From Saccharomyces uvarum (Eukaryota > Ascomycota > Saccharomycetes > Saccharomycetales > Saccharomycetaceae): a stretch of 64,000 nt of DNA. Shown piece after piece: positions 27,032 to 36,502 of the stretch. Under the pieces are notes generated by a model. That model was not told the origin of the DNA. It ran no database searches and saw only the letters and a program-made list of their open reading frames with translations. A program made the position numbers and the translations under genes. How positions within the stretch are numbered: the first letter of the stretch is position 1; every line of letters starts with the position of its first letter. The DNA is taken from contig OX365934.1 of assembly GCA_947243795.1 (NCBI GenBank), forward strand, positions 806,001 to 870,000. Reading direction: 5' to 3'.

Positions 27032-30000
27032 TCATAAGATCCTTCTTGAGGGTTTTCCCTTATATTGTAAATGCGATAGTTCACCTTCGACATGGAGTAT
27101 AACATTTCTTAAGTGATCTTTTGCATATTGTTCCAGATGGCCTTCTATCAAATTTCTTATCTCAACAATCTTTTCCGTCATTGGTAAAGTTTGGTTGGAG
27201 ACTCTACCACTATTTAACAATAAATCAAAAACAACACCCCATATTTCCTTTTTCCAGTACCTTTTGAGTGGGTTTTTTAGTTTGCACGTTCCATTCTGAA
27301 GTTCAATTGTTTCTATGAACTTTCCGAAAAGCATGGAATGTATGACACCAGCTAATCCGTAATAATCAGCTTCGTAACTCCATGGTTTACCTGTTCGCAT
27401 TTCCCAACAGTCTTGTTGATCAGCCTGCCAATTTGCCTTAAATTTCGTTCCAGGTGGTAATAAGGACATGTCAAATGATCTACCAAAATCAATTAAATAA
27501 ATTCCCTTGTTTTCCCAACCATCTTTCCCATTACGCATATAATGAGCCCCCAAGGGTTCGCCATGTTTTTCTAACCTAACCATGCAATTATCTGGTTTCA
27601 GGTCACCGTGTATTATCCCTACTTCGTGTATCTTTTGAATCACTTTCATTAGTTCAACAGTGATAAACATACACAAATATTCATCCATTATTCCATTGCC
27701 ATCAATTGCTTTTTCTCGTTGCAAATTGATCAAATCTAAAACTGTACCTTGGCTAGCATAGTTCAAAACAAGGTAGCTTTCATCAAGGAACAGATGTAAA
27801 GCACTGGCATTGATTATCGACTTTAAAACATTACTTTTCCTCAGCCTAAATTCCACTTGGCTCATTATGTAATACTCCCATACACTTGCTGGTTTTTCTA
27901 CCTTTAATGCTCGCAAGTGTCCTTGACTAGATTCTGCTAGATAGACAGTAGCATAGCCTCCTTCTCCTAATTCTCCGCGTATACAGTATAAGTCCCCTGT
28001 TTTTTTGAAATCGACAATGGGATTCTTGTTTTCATTACGAGATACCCTATGAATTTTTTTCAGTAAAGAACTCATTTTTAATTCCTGATTGTAGCTGTAA
28101 AAAGTGTTGTATTGAGATAGAGGAGGTGAAATTTCAGACAAAAACTTTGCTCTCAAAATATTGCTAAGTGGGTTCTCAATAATAGGGGGAGGATAGATTT
28201 TTGCTCCTATAGGAGGAGAAACGTTAGTTGAGTAATAATTATGGTTACTTTCACGATGACTTTCGGTTTGAAGAAGTTTTTTCTTTTGTAACTCAGGCTG
28301 TGTGAGAAACGGAGAGCTCTGGACGGTTGTGTTCGTTAACTCGCCTTGTGTTTCTGTATTATCTCTCGATTTTCTATCTTCTGTGTTCATTTGTTCAACA
28401 GTTGTCTGATTTGGAGGTAGTACATTTATTTCAGTCGTTTCCTTTATGGGCGTCATATAGTCCCCTCTTTCTGAGTGTGCTGTACTGACTAGTACTCTTC
28501 CATAATTATCAGTAGTTTCACTATTTGAGGATAGTTGCTGTGACGTCGGCTCTTCTTTGGGAACCTTTATTTCAGTCAAATCTTCAATATTTTTGGCTGT
28601 AAATTCTTGGGTAAAGTTCTCGAAAACATTAAATTTACTTGTTGTGGTATCATCACCATCCAATAATGCACCTGGGGTCGAATAGTGCTGATTAAACATT
28701 GAAAACACCTCGTTCATGGCGTCTTTTGAAAACGCAGTTACGGTTGGCGAACGTGAACCATGGGCGCCTAAAGAAGTTTTAATTGGTGTGTCGTGTGCGA
28801 AATTTCCATCAGGCACAGACTTTAAAGGTAAAATGGACGTTGTGGTTTGCACTAGTACTTGTTTGTTATTATTTTGCGTGCCTTGATTAGAACCAGGCTC
28901 ATCCCTAAAAATTTCAATTTGTGTGGATTTTGGTACAGTGGGTGGTTGGGATGGCGGTAATTGCTGTCGCTTTTCTATCAGAACTTCTAGCTTCCGCTTC
29001 TTGTTAGTGGTATCACCGGCATCATTATTGAAACAATTTTCAGCATTTCTCCCACCACCTTGGGTAATGAATTTTGGCTTCATCTTATAAGAACCTCTTG
29101 ATTTGGCCAATATTTCTTCGATATTAAATTCTTCGTCGTTCTTGGGATATATGAGGCCAAAGTTGTAAACTATTTTCTCAGCTTTCCTTCCAGGAGTATT
29201 AATCAGTTTGTAGATTGGATCACTAGATTGTTTTGCATCCGGATATATAAGTATTTTCTTATTTCCATTTTCTAAAGGTTGACCAGCTGAGTAATTACTG
29301 CCGACTATTTCATGATAATCATGCTTTCCAATTTCAGACTTGGAATCAGGAGCCATAGCAGAGTCTTGATATGTGCTGGGAAAATGCTTATGGACATCTA
29401 TATTAGACAGCAACTGGGGTTGGACTTGATTCTCCTTATCATCAGCCATCAATGATGATGTTGAGAATTTGCGAATGAAAAATGGTGCCGGTCCATAGTC
29501 TATTCTTTCTATCAATCTTTTTCTTGAGTCTGATATGCTGTGTTCGTTTTCAAAAGTATTCATTTCTCGGAGTCTGTCTTCATAGTGGCTTAGTGACCGT
29601 AATAATCTACTATAGGGCCGGCAATTGTTTTCGGTACCCAATTCTAATATTATTTTAGCTTCCAGAAAAAACTTACCATTCAGTAATAGCTTAGAAAACT
29701 CTTCATAAAATAGCGAGAGCTTAATTCCGATTCCTTTCTTAAACATATACGTAAATGTATTTTCAGATTCGCGAAAATTACTGCTAAGAAACAAATTGAC
29801 GTACCAGATCCAAACTTTTAGAAATCTGGGATCGTTCTTGTAGGTTTCCAAATCCTGTATATAAACCAGACATCTTTCCATTGTATTTCGAAGAACTTCC
29901 TGGCCTGATGTAGAATCAACTTCAATAAAGTTTGTATTAATCCATATCATATAGTCCAGAAACAAATCCAGAGGATCATCCATATCTTCCAATTCATTTA

Positions 30001-30142
30001 GTAGTCGTTCTTCGTAAGCTATCTTCGTTTGATTCAACTGACTATACTGCTCTTTTTGAGATGAGGTAACGCCTTTTGGTTGTGGAGGTGTAGCTTTATC
30101 TGAGTCATTTCCTCGTATAGTTGAACCCAAATCAAAATTCAT
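27032..30142 (-). CDS. BUB1: Bub1 spindle-checkpoint kinase
   Basis: Bub1 is a Ser/Thr kinase at kinetochores. It phosphorylates histone H2A to recruit shugoshin and scaffolds the spindle assembly checkpoint with Bub3 and Mad1. The 1036 residues start with the Bub1/Mad3 TPR-like region (about 45-200). A GLEBS-like Bub3-binding stretch is likely at about 315-345 (KIVYNFGLIYPKNDEEFNIEEIL). A long disordered Ser/Thr/Gln-rich middle follows. The kinase domain is about 715-1036: Gly loop GEGGYATV near 726, Lys747 (ALKVEKP), HGDLKPDN with Asp847, and DFG with Asp885. All catalytic residues are present. ATG is at 30140-30142. Confidence 0.98.
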   Translation of the reverse strand: MNFDLGSTIRGNDSDKATPPQPKGVTSSQKEQYSQLNQTKIAYEERLLNELEDMDDPLDLFLDYMIWINTNFIEVDSTSGQEVLRNTMERCLVYIQDLETYKNDPRFLKVWIWYVNLFLSSNFRESENTFTYMFKKGIGIKLSLFYEEFSKLLLNGKFFLEAKIILELGTENNCRPYSRLLRSLSHYEDRLREMNTFENEHSISDSRKRLIERIDYGPAPFFIRKFSTSSLMADDKENQVQPQLLSNIDVHKHFPSTYQDSAMAPDSKSEIGKHDYHEIVGSNYSAGQPLENGNKKILIYPDAKQSSDPIYKLINTPGRKAEKIVYNFGLIYPKNDEEFNIEEILAKSRGSYKMKPKFITQGGGRNAENCFNNDAGDTTNKKRKLEVLIEKRQQLPPSQPPTVPKSTQIEIFRDEPGSNQGTQNNNKQVLVQTTTSILPLKSVPDGNFAHDTPIKTSLGAHGSRSPTVTAFSKDAMNEVFSMFNQHYSTPGALLDGDDTTTSKFNVFENFTQEFTAKNIEDLTEIKVPKEEPTSQQLSSNSETTDNYGRVLVSTAHSERGDYMTPIKETTEINVLPPNQTTVEQMNTEDRKSRDNTETQGELTNTTVQSSPFLTQPELQKKKLLQTESHRESNHNYYSTNVSPPIGAKIYPPPIIENPLSNILRAKFLSEISPPLSQYNTFYSYNQELKMSSLLKKIHRVSRNENKNPIVDFKKTGDLYCIRGELGEGGYATVYLAESSQGHLRALKVEKPASVWEYYIMSQVEFRLRKSNVLKSIINASALHLFLDESYLVLNYASQGTVLDLINLQREKAIDGNGIMDEYLCMFITVELMKVIQKIHEVGIIHGDLKPDNCMVRLEKHGEPLGAHYMRNGKDGWENKGIYLIDFGRSFDMSLLPPGTKFKANWQADQQDCWEMRTGKPWSYEADYYGLAGVIHSMLFGKFIETIELQNGTCKLKNPLKRYWKKEIWGVVFDLLLNSGRVSNQTLPMTEKIVEIRNLIEGHLEQYAKDHLRNVILHVEGELSHLQYKGKPSRRIL

Positions 30143-30371
30143 TTCCTAACCTATTGAGCGGTAACATTAAAAACAGTATTAGAAGTTAATTATTTCTTTA
30201 CGACGAAATCTTTACACTTTGCATCAAGCGTGTAATTATACGGTTTTACATTGTTTTTTTTTTCTTTATTTACTTCTTAGCGCGTAACTAAAATATGGAA
30301 TAGAAGAAAACCATGCTCATCTGAAGATACGCCATTAATTCCAAACCAAACCGTAATCATGTAACATTTCA
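30143..30371. other. BUB1 promoter
   Basis: AT-rich sequence upstream of BUB1, with a T-rich run at about 30256-30266. No exact MCB box is visible. It borders the LTR-related repeats. Confidence 0.5.
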
Positions 30372-30448
30372 TGTTGATGATTAGTAGTTTAGTAAGCAGT
30401 AATGATTAATGTTGATAATTAGTTAGTTCAGTAAGTAGTAATAATTAA
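30372..30448 (+). repeat. Two tandem LTR-start-like repeats abutting a delta LTR
   Basis: Units at 30372-30409 and 30410-30448 (38 and 39 bp) are about 80 percent identical. Each begins TGTTGATRATTAG and ends ATTAA, directly before the TGTTGGAAC of the intact delta LTR. A third relative is at 33878-33916. All start with the TGTTG of a Ty LTR end. I infer they are remnants of LTR ends or a duplicated insertion site. Confidence 0.6.
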
Positions 30449-30753
30449 TGTTGGAACAAGATTTAACTATTGTCCATCTATTACTATTATATACGGTGTT
30501 AAAAGATGACATAAATTACAAGACCAGTAAATTAAGATTCAAACTGTCATCGAAATTAATGGAAGCTGAAGCGCAAGGATTGATATTGTAATAGGGTCAA
30601 TGAATGATAACATATAAAAAGAGGAACATAATCATTTATGATATTATGCAAAATTGCAGATTCCTTTTTGTGGATTCCTAAATCCATGAGGAGAATCTCT
30701 AGTATAATCTATATACGTAATATTATAACATTAAGAATTAATGGAATCCCAAA
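30449..30753 (+). mobile_element. Solo delta-type LTR (Ty1/Ty2 family)
   Basis: About 305 bp from TGTTGGAACA to the end block TGGAATCCCAAA. It carries the delta landmarks: TATACGGTGTTA, GGAAGCTGAAGCGCAAGG, TATAAAAAG and TGAGGAGAAT. No flanking Ty internal sequence is present, so it looks like a solo LTR left by recombination. It lies about 440 bp upstream of tRNA-Lys, a normal Ty1 target distance, and is closely similar to the LTR at 1-283. The 5' flank is occupied by LTR-like repeats, so target-site duplications are not obvious. Confidence 0.92.
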
Positions 30754-31188
30754 GATCATCATACAACTTTAAAGCTCGATAATTAAGAATAAGCAGTTAT
30801 TTCTTATTATATAAGAGAGGTATATAAAACACACGCTGATTGGTTATATGAAACCTAATGGTTCAGACATAATTTAGACATTATTAATGAGTTATCAGGT
30901 ATAACTGATCTTCTACTATGTTATTTCCTGATCAGTTAATGGATCTTTGATCTTATCTTATCTTCACCAATTACCAGATTTGGTTATCCTTATCATGGTG
31001 AAAAAGGCGATAAGTAATAATGATACATTATCGCTATTATGTTTATTTCGTGAGACAAAATTATTAATATTCTCTGTCCGAAATAATATATTCAAACAAT
31101 TAAGAGTAAGCAACAATTTACTTCTCTGAAATCGCTAGAATATTCCGCTATGAGCCACCGATAATACCATAATTTTCAACATTTAAGA
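30754..31188. other. Upstream region of tRNA-Lys, rich in inverted repeats
   Basis: An AT-rich 435-bp interval between an LTR and a tRNA gene. It holds GCGATAA at 31007-31013 facing TTATCGC at 31028-31034, a TCACCA/TGGTGA pair across about 30963-31001, and a TATATAAAA box at about 30821-30829. It may include an older LTR fragment, but I cannot assign a family. Confidence 0.4.
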
Positions 31189-31261
31189 GCCTTGTTGGCG
31201 CAATCGGTAGCGCGTATGACTCTTAATCATAAGGTTAGGGGTTCGAGCCCCCTACAGGGCT
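31189..31261 (+). tRNA. tRNA-Lys (CTT)
   Basis: A 73-nt cloverleaf: acceptor GCCTTGT paired with ACAGGGC plus discriminator T, D arm TGGCGCAATCGGTAGCGC, T loop GGGTTCGAGCCCC. The anticodon CTT is at 31222-31224 in loop CTCTTAA. There is no intron. A T-run follows at about 31265-31270 as terminator. Confidence 0.98.
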
Positions 31262-31526
31262 TAATTTTTTTATTTTTCTGCTGAAAGCCATTTTTACTTT
31301 TATATCTGGAACATATCAATTTCTTGTTGAAACTGAAAGATCTAATGAGGTATTATAAGGTTTTTTTTATTGATTATAAGACAACGTTGTTGTTTTTATT
31401 GATTATATAAGACAATGTTGTGTATTTAATTTACTTATGGTTAATGAGTATACTATTCTTTTGTTTGCCGGCTTTTAATAAGATCCCGGCAGTAATTATT
31501 ATTATTCTAGTAAGAGTGTAGTTTAC

Positions 31527-32012
31527 TCAGAATAAGGCTAATAAAGCTGTTACAAATAGAGAGAAAAGTTTGCCCTCTCTTGGTAGGCTTTGAGCCAAAT
31601 TAGCACCGTTAGCGATTTGAACAGAGCTAGTTTCGGAGGTAGAGGTCTTAACCGCAGATGTTTGTTCGCTAGATGTTTGGGTAGCTGAAGTAGTTGATGC
31701 ATCCTTACTTGATGTTGCTACACTGCTCTTTTCTTCTGTTAGATTGTCAGATGAGGAAGATTGTTGGGTAGTTGGGGCAACTGTGGATCTACTGGAAGTT
31801 GAAGCGATGGTAGAAGAGGTGGTGGATACCGTTGCGGTTGAGGAAGTGGCCGATTTTTTGGTTGAGGTTGAGGATTGCTTGTTGGAAGAGCTAACGGAAC
31901 TGGAAGCAGCCTCTGATGAAGATGTAGCGGAGGAAGAGGTGGCAGTCGATGTAGATGATGATACGGCAGATGATGATGATGCAGCGGATGATGATGATGA
32001 TGATGATGCAGC

Positions 32013-32100
<88 letters not shown>

Positions 32101-33044
32101 GATGCAGCGGACGATGATGTGGCTGAAGAAGAGGTTGAAGAGCTGGAAACACTACCGCCGTTAGCTAAAACAGCGAAATCTTCTTGCGCCTGCTCATATC
32201 TACCGTAAGTAGAACCGTCTTCAACTTCAATAGATTCCCAAGAACCAGATTGGTCACCATAAGTGTATTGTTTACCAGTGGAATAGTCAGTGACAATGAT
32301 CTTTTCAATGTACATAGTGAATGGAGCATCGTCGTAGTTGGTTTCACCACCAGCCCATTCAATGGTACCAGGAGCGTTGGATGGGTCACCACCAGCCCAG
32401 ATACCCATCATTAGGTACATTGGTGATTGTGGGTAACCTTCACTTGATGTGTTTGATAGTACTCTGACGGATTCCCCGTCTAGGTACCAGGTTGTTTTGT
32501 CCATGGCCCAATCTAGAGTGTAGTTGTGGAATTTATCAGTAGGAGTATCGACACCATGGAATTCGCCTCTGTCGTATGTTGTGGTATCACCTTTAGAAAA
32601 GAAGTTCGATTGGAATTGAGTATTGTCACCACCTACCCATTCGATATCGATTTCGTCTAAATCGTCACTTTGTAGATAGAATGATGAAACGATACCGGTA
32701 CCATTCGCAGCTTTCAAGATAACTTCCAACTTACCGTACATAATGTAAAAGTCAGACTTCAGACTTGGGTTATCGTACCTTTTGGCTAGGGTCATGGACA
32801 ACCCATCCTTACCGTATCCAATTTCACCTGCATGCTTCAAATCAGTAAACCATTTGGATGAAGACGAAAAATCTTCACTGAAACTGGTTCCTAGGGCAGT
32901 ATTTGCTGAACAGCCTGTGGTTTTTAGTGGGTTGCACGAACTGGCAGTAGATGTACTGTCGGCAGTAGTCGTACTGTCGGCAGCAGCCAATTTAGACAAT
33001 AATGAAGAGGTACCGAGTACCGATATTAGATCGAGCAGTTTCAT
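31527..33044 (-). CDS. CRH1: Crh1, GPI-anchored cell-wall chitin-glucan transglycosylase
   Basis: Crh1 is a GH16 transglycosylase that joins chitin to beta-1,6- and beta-1,3-glucan in the cell wall. The 505 residues start with a signal peptide (about 1-21, MKLLDLISVLGTSSLLSKLAA). The GH16 domain (about 50-290) carries the catalytic DEIDIE with Glu131, Asp133 and Glu135. A very Ser/Thr-rich stalk (about 305-480) includes a long serine run made of TCA repeats (about 31960-32105). The hydrophobic end SLFVTALLALF, preceded by a small-residue stretch, fits a GPI attachment signal. ATG is at 33042-33044. Confidence 0.98.
31960..32105. repeat. (TCA)n trinucleotide repeat coding poly-Ser in CRH1
   Basis: GAT repeats on the plus strand (TCA codons on the coding strand), broken by short GCAGCG (Ala-Ala) units. 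They encode the serine-rich stalk. In other frames they give meaningless poly-Asp, poly-His or poly-Met. Slippage is likely to change its length. Confidence 0.9.
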
Positions 33045-33560
33045 AATTATTTGTGTAGTTGTTTAGTGAAACTTGCCTTTTGCTTGCTATAACAATAAAA
33101 ATAAGGAAAGCAAAGGAAGAGAAAGAATCTACGAAGTTTCAGGAATATGTTTCATCTATTGTGCTTTTGTATGTAGTGACCAGCAGGTATTTATATAAAG
33201 ATAAATAGATTACAAAGGACGCCAGTTTTTGCTGTATTCTAATAATATTTCATTCCCAATTAGGAAAGACCACTTCTCGATTAATGTAAAAATTTTCCGT
33301 CATAAATAATACAATACTAATTTCACATCCATCTGTCACGAAAAGCAAGCCCTCAGAGATTTTAGCGCATCACAGTCCAGATCTATTTTTACCTTCCTGA
33401 ACGCGCCCTCAAAATAGTCGCCAAAGAATTGGGTTGGCTGAGAATGCGCGTCCGCGACTCAGCGTGAACACGAATAAACCAAGCCACTTGACGCAGTTCG
33501 CGTTTTTCGGCCAGCCATTTTTCTAATAAAATTTACTTCATCCAAAAAAATGGTAAAAAA
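33045..33560. other. CRH1 promoter region
   Basis: A 516-bp interval between CRH1 and tRNA-Trp. The part near 33400-33520 is GC-richer with several CGCG steps. I recognise no definite factor site beyond that. Confidence 0.5.
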
Positions 33561-33666
33561 TGAAACGGACAGGAATTGAACCTGCAACCCTTCGATTGCA
33601 ATCGTATTCCATGGAATATCCAAGATTTAATTGGAGTCGAAAGCTCTACCATTGAGCCACCGCTTC
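33561..33666 (-). tRNA. tRNA-Trp (CCA) with intron
   Basis: The minus-strand gene starts GAAGCGGTGGCTCAATGGTAGAGC and ends GTCCGTTTC plus discriminator A. The anticodon CCA is at 33632-33634, followed by A37 and a 34-nt intron at 33597-33630, leaving a 72-nt mature body. The intron carries TTGG, able to pair with the anticodon, as in other yeast Trp genes. Confidence 0.98.
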
Positions 33667-34434
33667 ATCTTGAAAAAGAAGGGCAAAAATCCGTGTCTAG
33701 TCCGCTACTTGTTTTTATTTTAGAGAATCGGAGACAGAGTAGTAGGTATGTATAAGTCCTTCATAAACAGGCTTTGGCCAGTTTTCATCAGACAATGCTT
33801 CTTGTCAGCATTACAATTATTGTTTTTTATGTTTAGTGATGGAGTAAGTGATTGCGGATATATAAGGAGATGAGTTGTGTTGATAATTAGATAGTTTAGT
33901 AAGTTGTAATAATTAAGAATATCAACATTTATGACGCAATAGCTTCTCGAGGGGGTTATTTCGTGGGAAGAGGGAGAACAATACTTAATGACCGACCGGG
34001 TCCTACGTATGAGCAGAAAGGGGTGGCAACGATAGCTGGTTCGATAGCAGATGTTTAAAATGACGTGGACCTCGTGTCCTGCTATATGCGCTTTCGCAAT
34101 CTTTGCTAAGGCTCTATTTTGCGTGAAAAGAAGGGGCGTGTGGTCGAGGGAAGAGTTTTAACTCAATATGGCTCCCTGGTGGAGGAAGCGATTTATATTT
34201 CTCATAAGCGTATGTTTGTTGCTACAAGGGGGTAATATTCTACTATTGGGGCTTAAAGTAACCTCTGTTCCTCCCCACCCGACCAAACTTCTTGCTCTTT
34301 GCTAGTATCTCTTGCTTTTCCTGTTTATTTTTGGCTCTTGAAACTGTCACCCGACCTTCGAAAAAAGAAACGAGCAGATGCTTCGAGTGCCGTATTTTGG
34401 AATTTCGAAAAAAAACTGCAAGTTTTTTCAATTT
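33667..34434. other. tRNA-Trp upstream region
   Basis: A 768-bp interval without a convincing gene. It holds an exact ARS consensus TTTTATGTTTA (33825-33835) and the LTR-start-like repeat at 33878. A 62-residue basic minus-strand frame (34243-34431) directly follows the microprotein frame at 34435, but nothing supports it. Confidence 0.5.
33878..33927 (+). repeat. LTR-start-like repeat with inverted ends (TGTTGATA...TATCAACA)
   Basis: The first 39 bp match the two tandem units next to the delta LTR at 30.4 kb. Here the 50-bp segment is closed by TATCAACA, the exact reverse complement of its first eight bases. It lies about 210 bp upstream of tRNA-Trp (minus strand), so it could be a much reduced LTR remnant. 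Confidence 0.5.
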
Positions 34435-34629
34435 TTAATGCAAAGATGATAAACTAGGTGCATCTCCACTCGTAGCGACTATTCTCCTGCGTTTTCGCTT
34501 TCGTTGTAGTGCTCGTTTGTAGATTTTTAGCAAAAAGAATAACATTAGAAAGAATCCTAATAAAATAGCATAGCTATTTATATTATTCCCTAGTTTATCT
34601 CTGCTTTTTATTTCAGTTTTTTTTGACAT
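34435..34629 (-). CDS. Candidate 64-residue single-span membrane microprotein
   Basis: I do not recognise this protein. The frame starts with an ATG at 34627-34629 (context ATAATATGTCA, with A at -3), 61 bp from the divergent HIP1 start. It encodes a polar N terminus of about 19 residues, one strong membrane segment (about 20-37, YAILLGFFLMLFFLLKIY), and then a very basic cluster (KRALQRKRKRRR), finishing with a Ser-rich end. This topology (Nlum-Ccyt by the positive-inside rule) is that of a real membrane microprotein. AT-rich DNA can, however, make such frames by chance, and I recall no S. cerevisiae gene at this spot. Confidence 0.35.
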   Translation of the reverse strand: MSKKTEIKSRDKLGNNINSYAILLGFFLMLFFLLKIYKRALQRKRKRRRIVATSGDAPSLSSLH

Positions 34630-34690
34630 ATTATAATATCACTGTCAGACTTATTTGCACATAAAACCTAAAAACAGCCTCGAGATAGAA

Positions 34691-36502
34691 ATGCCTAAAA
34701 ATCCGTTAAAGAAGGAATATTGGGCAGAGGTGGTCGATGGATTTAAACCAAGTACTTCAACAGGCGCCGAAAATGAAAAGGACTCAAGTGCATTTGTAAC
34801 AGAGCAAAACTCCAAAACTGATTCAGCATTTCCATTGAGCGCCAAAGGCTCGCCTGGCGTAAACCAAACTACAAACGATATTACATCCTCGGAACGCTTC
34901 CATGGTAATGATGACATGCAACAAGAAGATATCAACAACACCAATTTAAGTAAAGAGCTGTCTGTGAGACACCTTTTGACCTTAGCTGTCGGTGGTGCCA
35001 TAGGTACAGGTTTATTCGTGAACACAGGTGCTGCTTTATCCACAGGTGGCCCAGCCAGTTTAGTCATTGATTGGGTTATTATTAGTACATGTCTTTTCAC
35101 CGTGATAAACTCTCTTGGTGAATTGTCTGCTGCTTTTCCCGTGGTCGGCGGGTTCAACGTTTACAGTATGAGGTTTGTTGAACCTTCGTTTGCGTTTGCC
35201 GTGAACCTGAATTACTTGGCTCAATGGTTGGTTCTATTGCCATTGGAATTGGTGGCCGCCTCTATTACTATTAGATATTGGAATGATAAAATTAACTCCG
35301 ATGCTTGGGTCGCTATCTTTTATGCTACCATTGCCATGGCTAATATGTTGGATGTCAAGTCATTTGGTGAGACTGAATTCGTATTATCGATGATCAAGAT
35401 CCTAGCTATTATTGGGTTTACCATCTTAGGTATTGTTCTGTCCTGTGGTGGTGGACCTCATGGAGGCTTTATCGGTGGTAAATACTGGCACGACCCAGGT
35501 GCATTTGTAGGGCACGACTCAGGGACCAAATTCAAGGGTTTATGTTCTGTTTTTGTCACTGCTGCATTCTCTTACTCTGGTATTGAAATGACCGCCGTTT
35601 CTGCTGCCGAAAGTAAAAACCCCAGAGAAACTATACCCAAGGCAGCAAAGAGAACATTTTGGTTGATTACCATTTCATATGTGACTATTTTGACTTTGAT
35701 TGGTTGTTTGGTTCCATCCAATGATCCTAGGTTACTGAATGGTTCCAGTTCAGTGGATGCTGCTTCGTCTCCTCTGGTCATTGCCATTGAAAATGGGCGT
35801 ATTAAAGGTTTGCCATCATTGATGAACGCCATTATTTTAATTGCTGTCGTTTCCGTGGCCAATAGTGCTGTCTATGCGTGTTCAAGGTGTATGGTGGCCA
35901 TGGCCCATATCGGTAACTTACCAAAATTTTTGAGACGTGTTGATAAGAGAGGTAGACCAATCAATGCTATTGTGCTAACTTTGTTTTTCGGTTTGCTTTC
36001 GTTTGTGGCTGCAAGCGATAAGCAAGCTGAGGTCTTTACTTGGTTGAGTGCTTTATCAGGACTATCAACAATTTTCTGTTGGATGGCCATTAATCTTTCT
36101 CACATTAGATTCCGTCAAGCCATGAAATTTCAAGAAAGATCCTTGGACGAATTACCATTCATTTCTCAAACCGGTGTTTGGGGATCCATTTACGGTTTCG
36201 TCGTTTTGTTCCTAGTTTTGATAGCGTCGTTTTGGACTTCTATGTTCCCAATCGGCAGTTCAGGCGCTAACGCAGAATCTTTCTTTGAAGGCTACTTATC
36301 GTTTCCAATTTTGATTGTCTGTTACTTTGGACACAAAATATACACTAGAGACTGGAGATTACTGATAAAAGTAGAAGACATGGATCTCGACACTGGTAGA
36401 AAACAGGTGGATTTGGCTCTTCGCAGGGAAGAAATGAAGATTGAACAAGAAACATTAGCAAAGCGCTCTTTCCTGACAAGATTCTTGCACGTTTGGTGTT
36501 GA
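34691..36502 (+). CDS. HIP1: High-affinity histidine permease Hip1
   Basis: Hip1 is a plasma-membrane amino-acid/H+ symporter of the yeast amino-acid transporter family with high affinity for histidine. The 603 residues equal S. cerevisiae. The cytosolic N terminus (about 1-95) is Ser/Thr/Lys-rich. The first span follows SVRHLLTLAVGGAIGTGLFVNTG, the APC-family unwound helix. About 12 hydrophobic segments extend to about residue 550, including AAFSYSGIEMTAVSAAESKNPRETIPKA. The C terminus ends FLHVWC, a Trp-Cys end that family permeases palmitoylate. I use ATG 34691; the frame extends upstream only to a TTG. Confidence 0.98.
   Translation: MPKNPLKKEYWAEVVDGFKPSTSTGAENEKDSSAFVTEQNSKTDSAFPLSAKGSPGVNQTTNDITSSERFHGNDDMQQEDINNTNLSKELSVRHLLTLAVGGAIGTGLFVNTGAALSTGGPASLVIDWVIISTCLFTVINSLGELSAAFPVVGGFNVYSMRFVEPSFAFAVNLNYLAQWLVLLPLELVAASITIRYWNDKINSDAWVAIFYATIAMANMLDVKSFGETEFVLSMIKILAIIGFTILGIVLSCGGGPHGGFIGGKYWHDPGAFVGHDSGTKFKGLCSVFVTAAFSYSGIEMTAVSAAESKNPRETIPKAAKRTFWLITISYVTILTLIGCLVPSNDPRLLNGSSSVDAASSPLVIAIENGRIKGLPSLMNAIILIAVVSVANSAVYACSRCMVAMAHIGNLPKFLRRVDKRGRPINAIVLTLFFGLLSFVAASDKQAEVFTWLSALSGLSTIFCWMAINLSHIRFRQAMKFQERSLDELPFISQTGVWGSIYGFVVLFLVLIASFWTSMFPIGSSGANAESFFEGYLSFPILIVCYFGHKIYTRDWRLLIKVEDMDLDTGRKQVDLALRREEMKIEQETLAKRSFLTRFLHVWC

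Noticed and set aside
31744-32208. Plus-strand poly-Asp frame in CRH1
   Set aside because: Product of the (GAT)n strand of the CRH1 serine repeat read in another frame.
34243-34431. 62-codon basic minus-strand frame after the microprotein candidate
   Set aside because: Lys/Arg-rich translation of A-rich DNA without hydrophobic or folded segments. I considered that it might continue the neighbouring frame but see no splice signals.
34651-35157. Minus-strand frame of 168 codons inside HIP1
   Set aside because: Antisense shadow of the HIP1 N terminus, at the position of dubious YGR190C. Its openness follows from HIP1 codon use.
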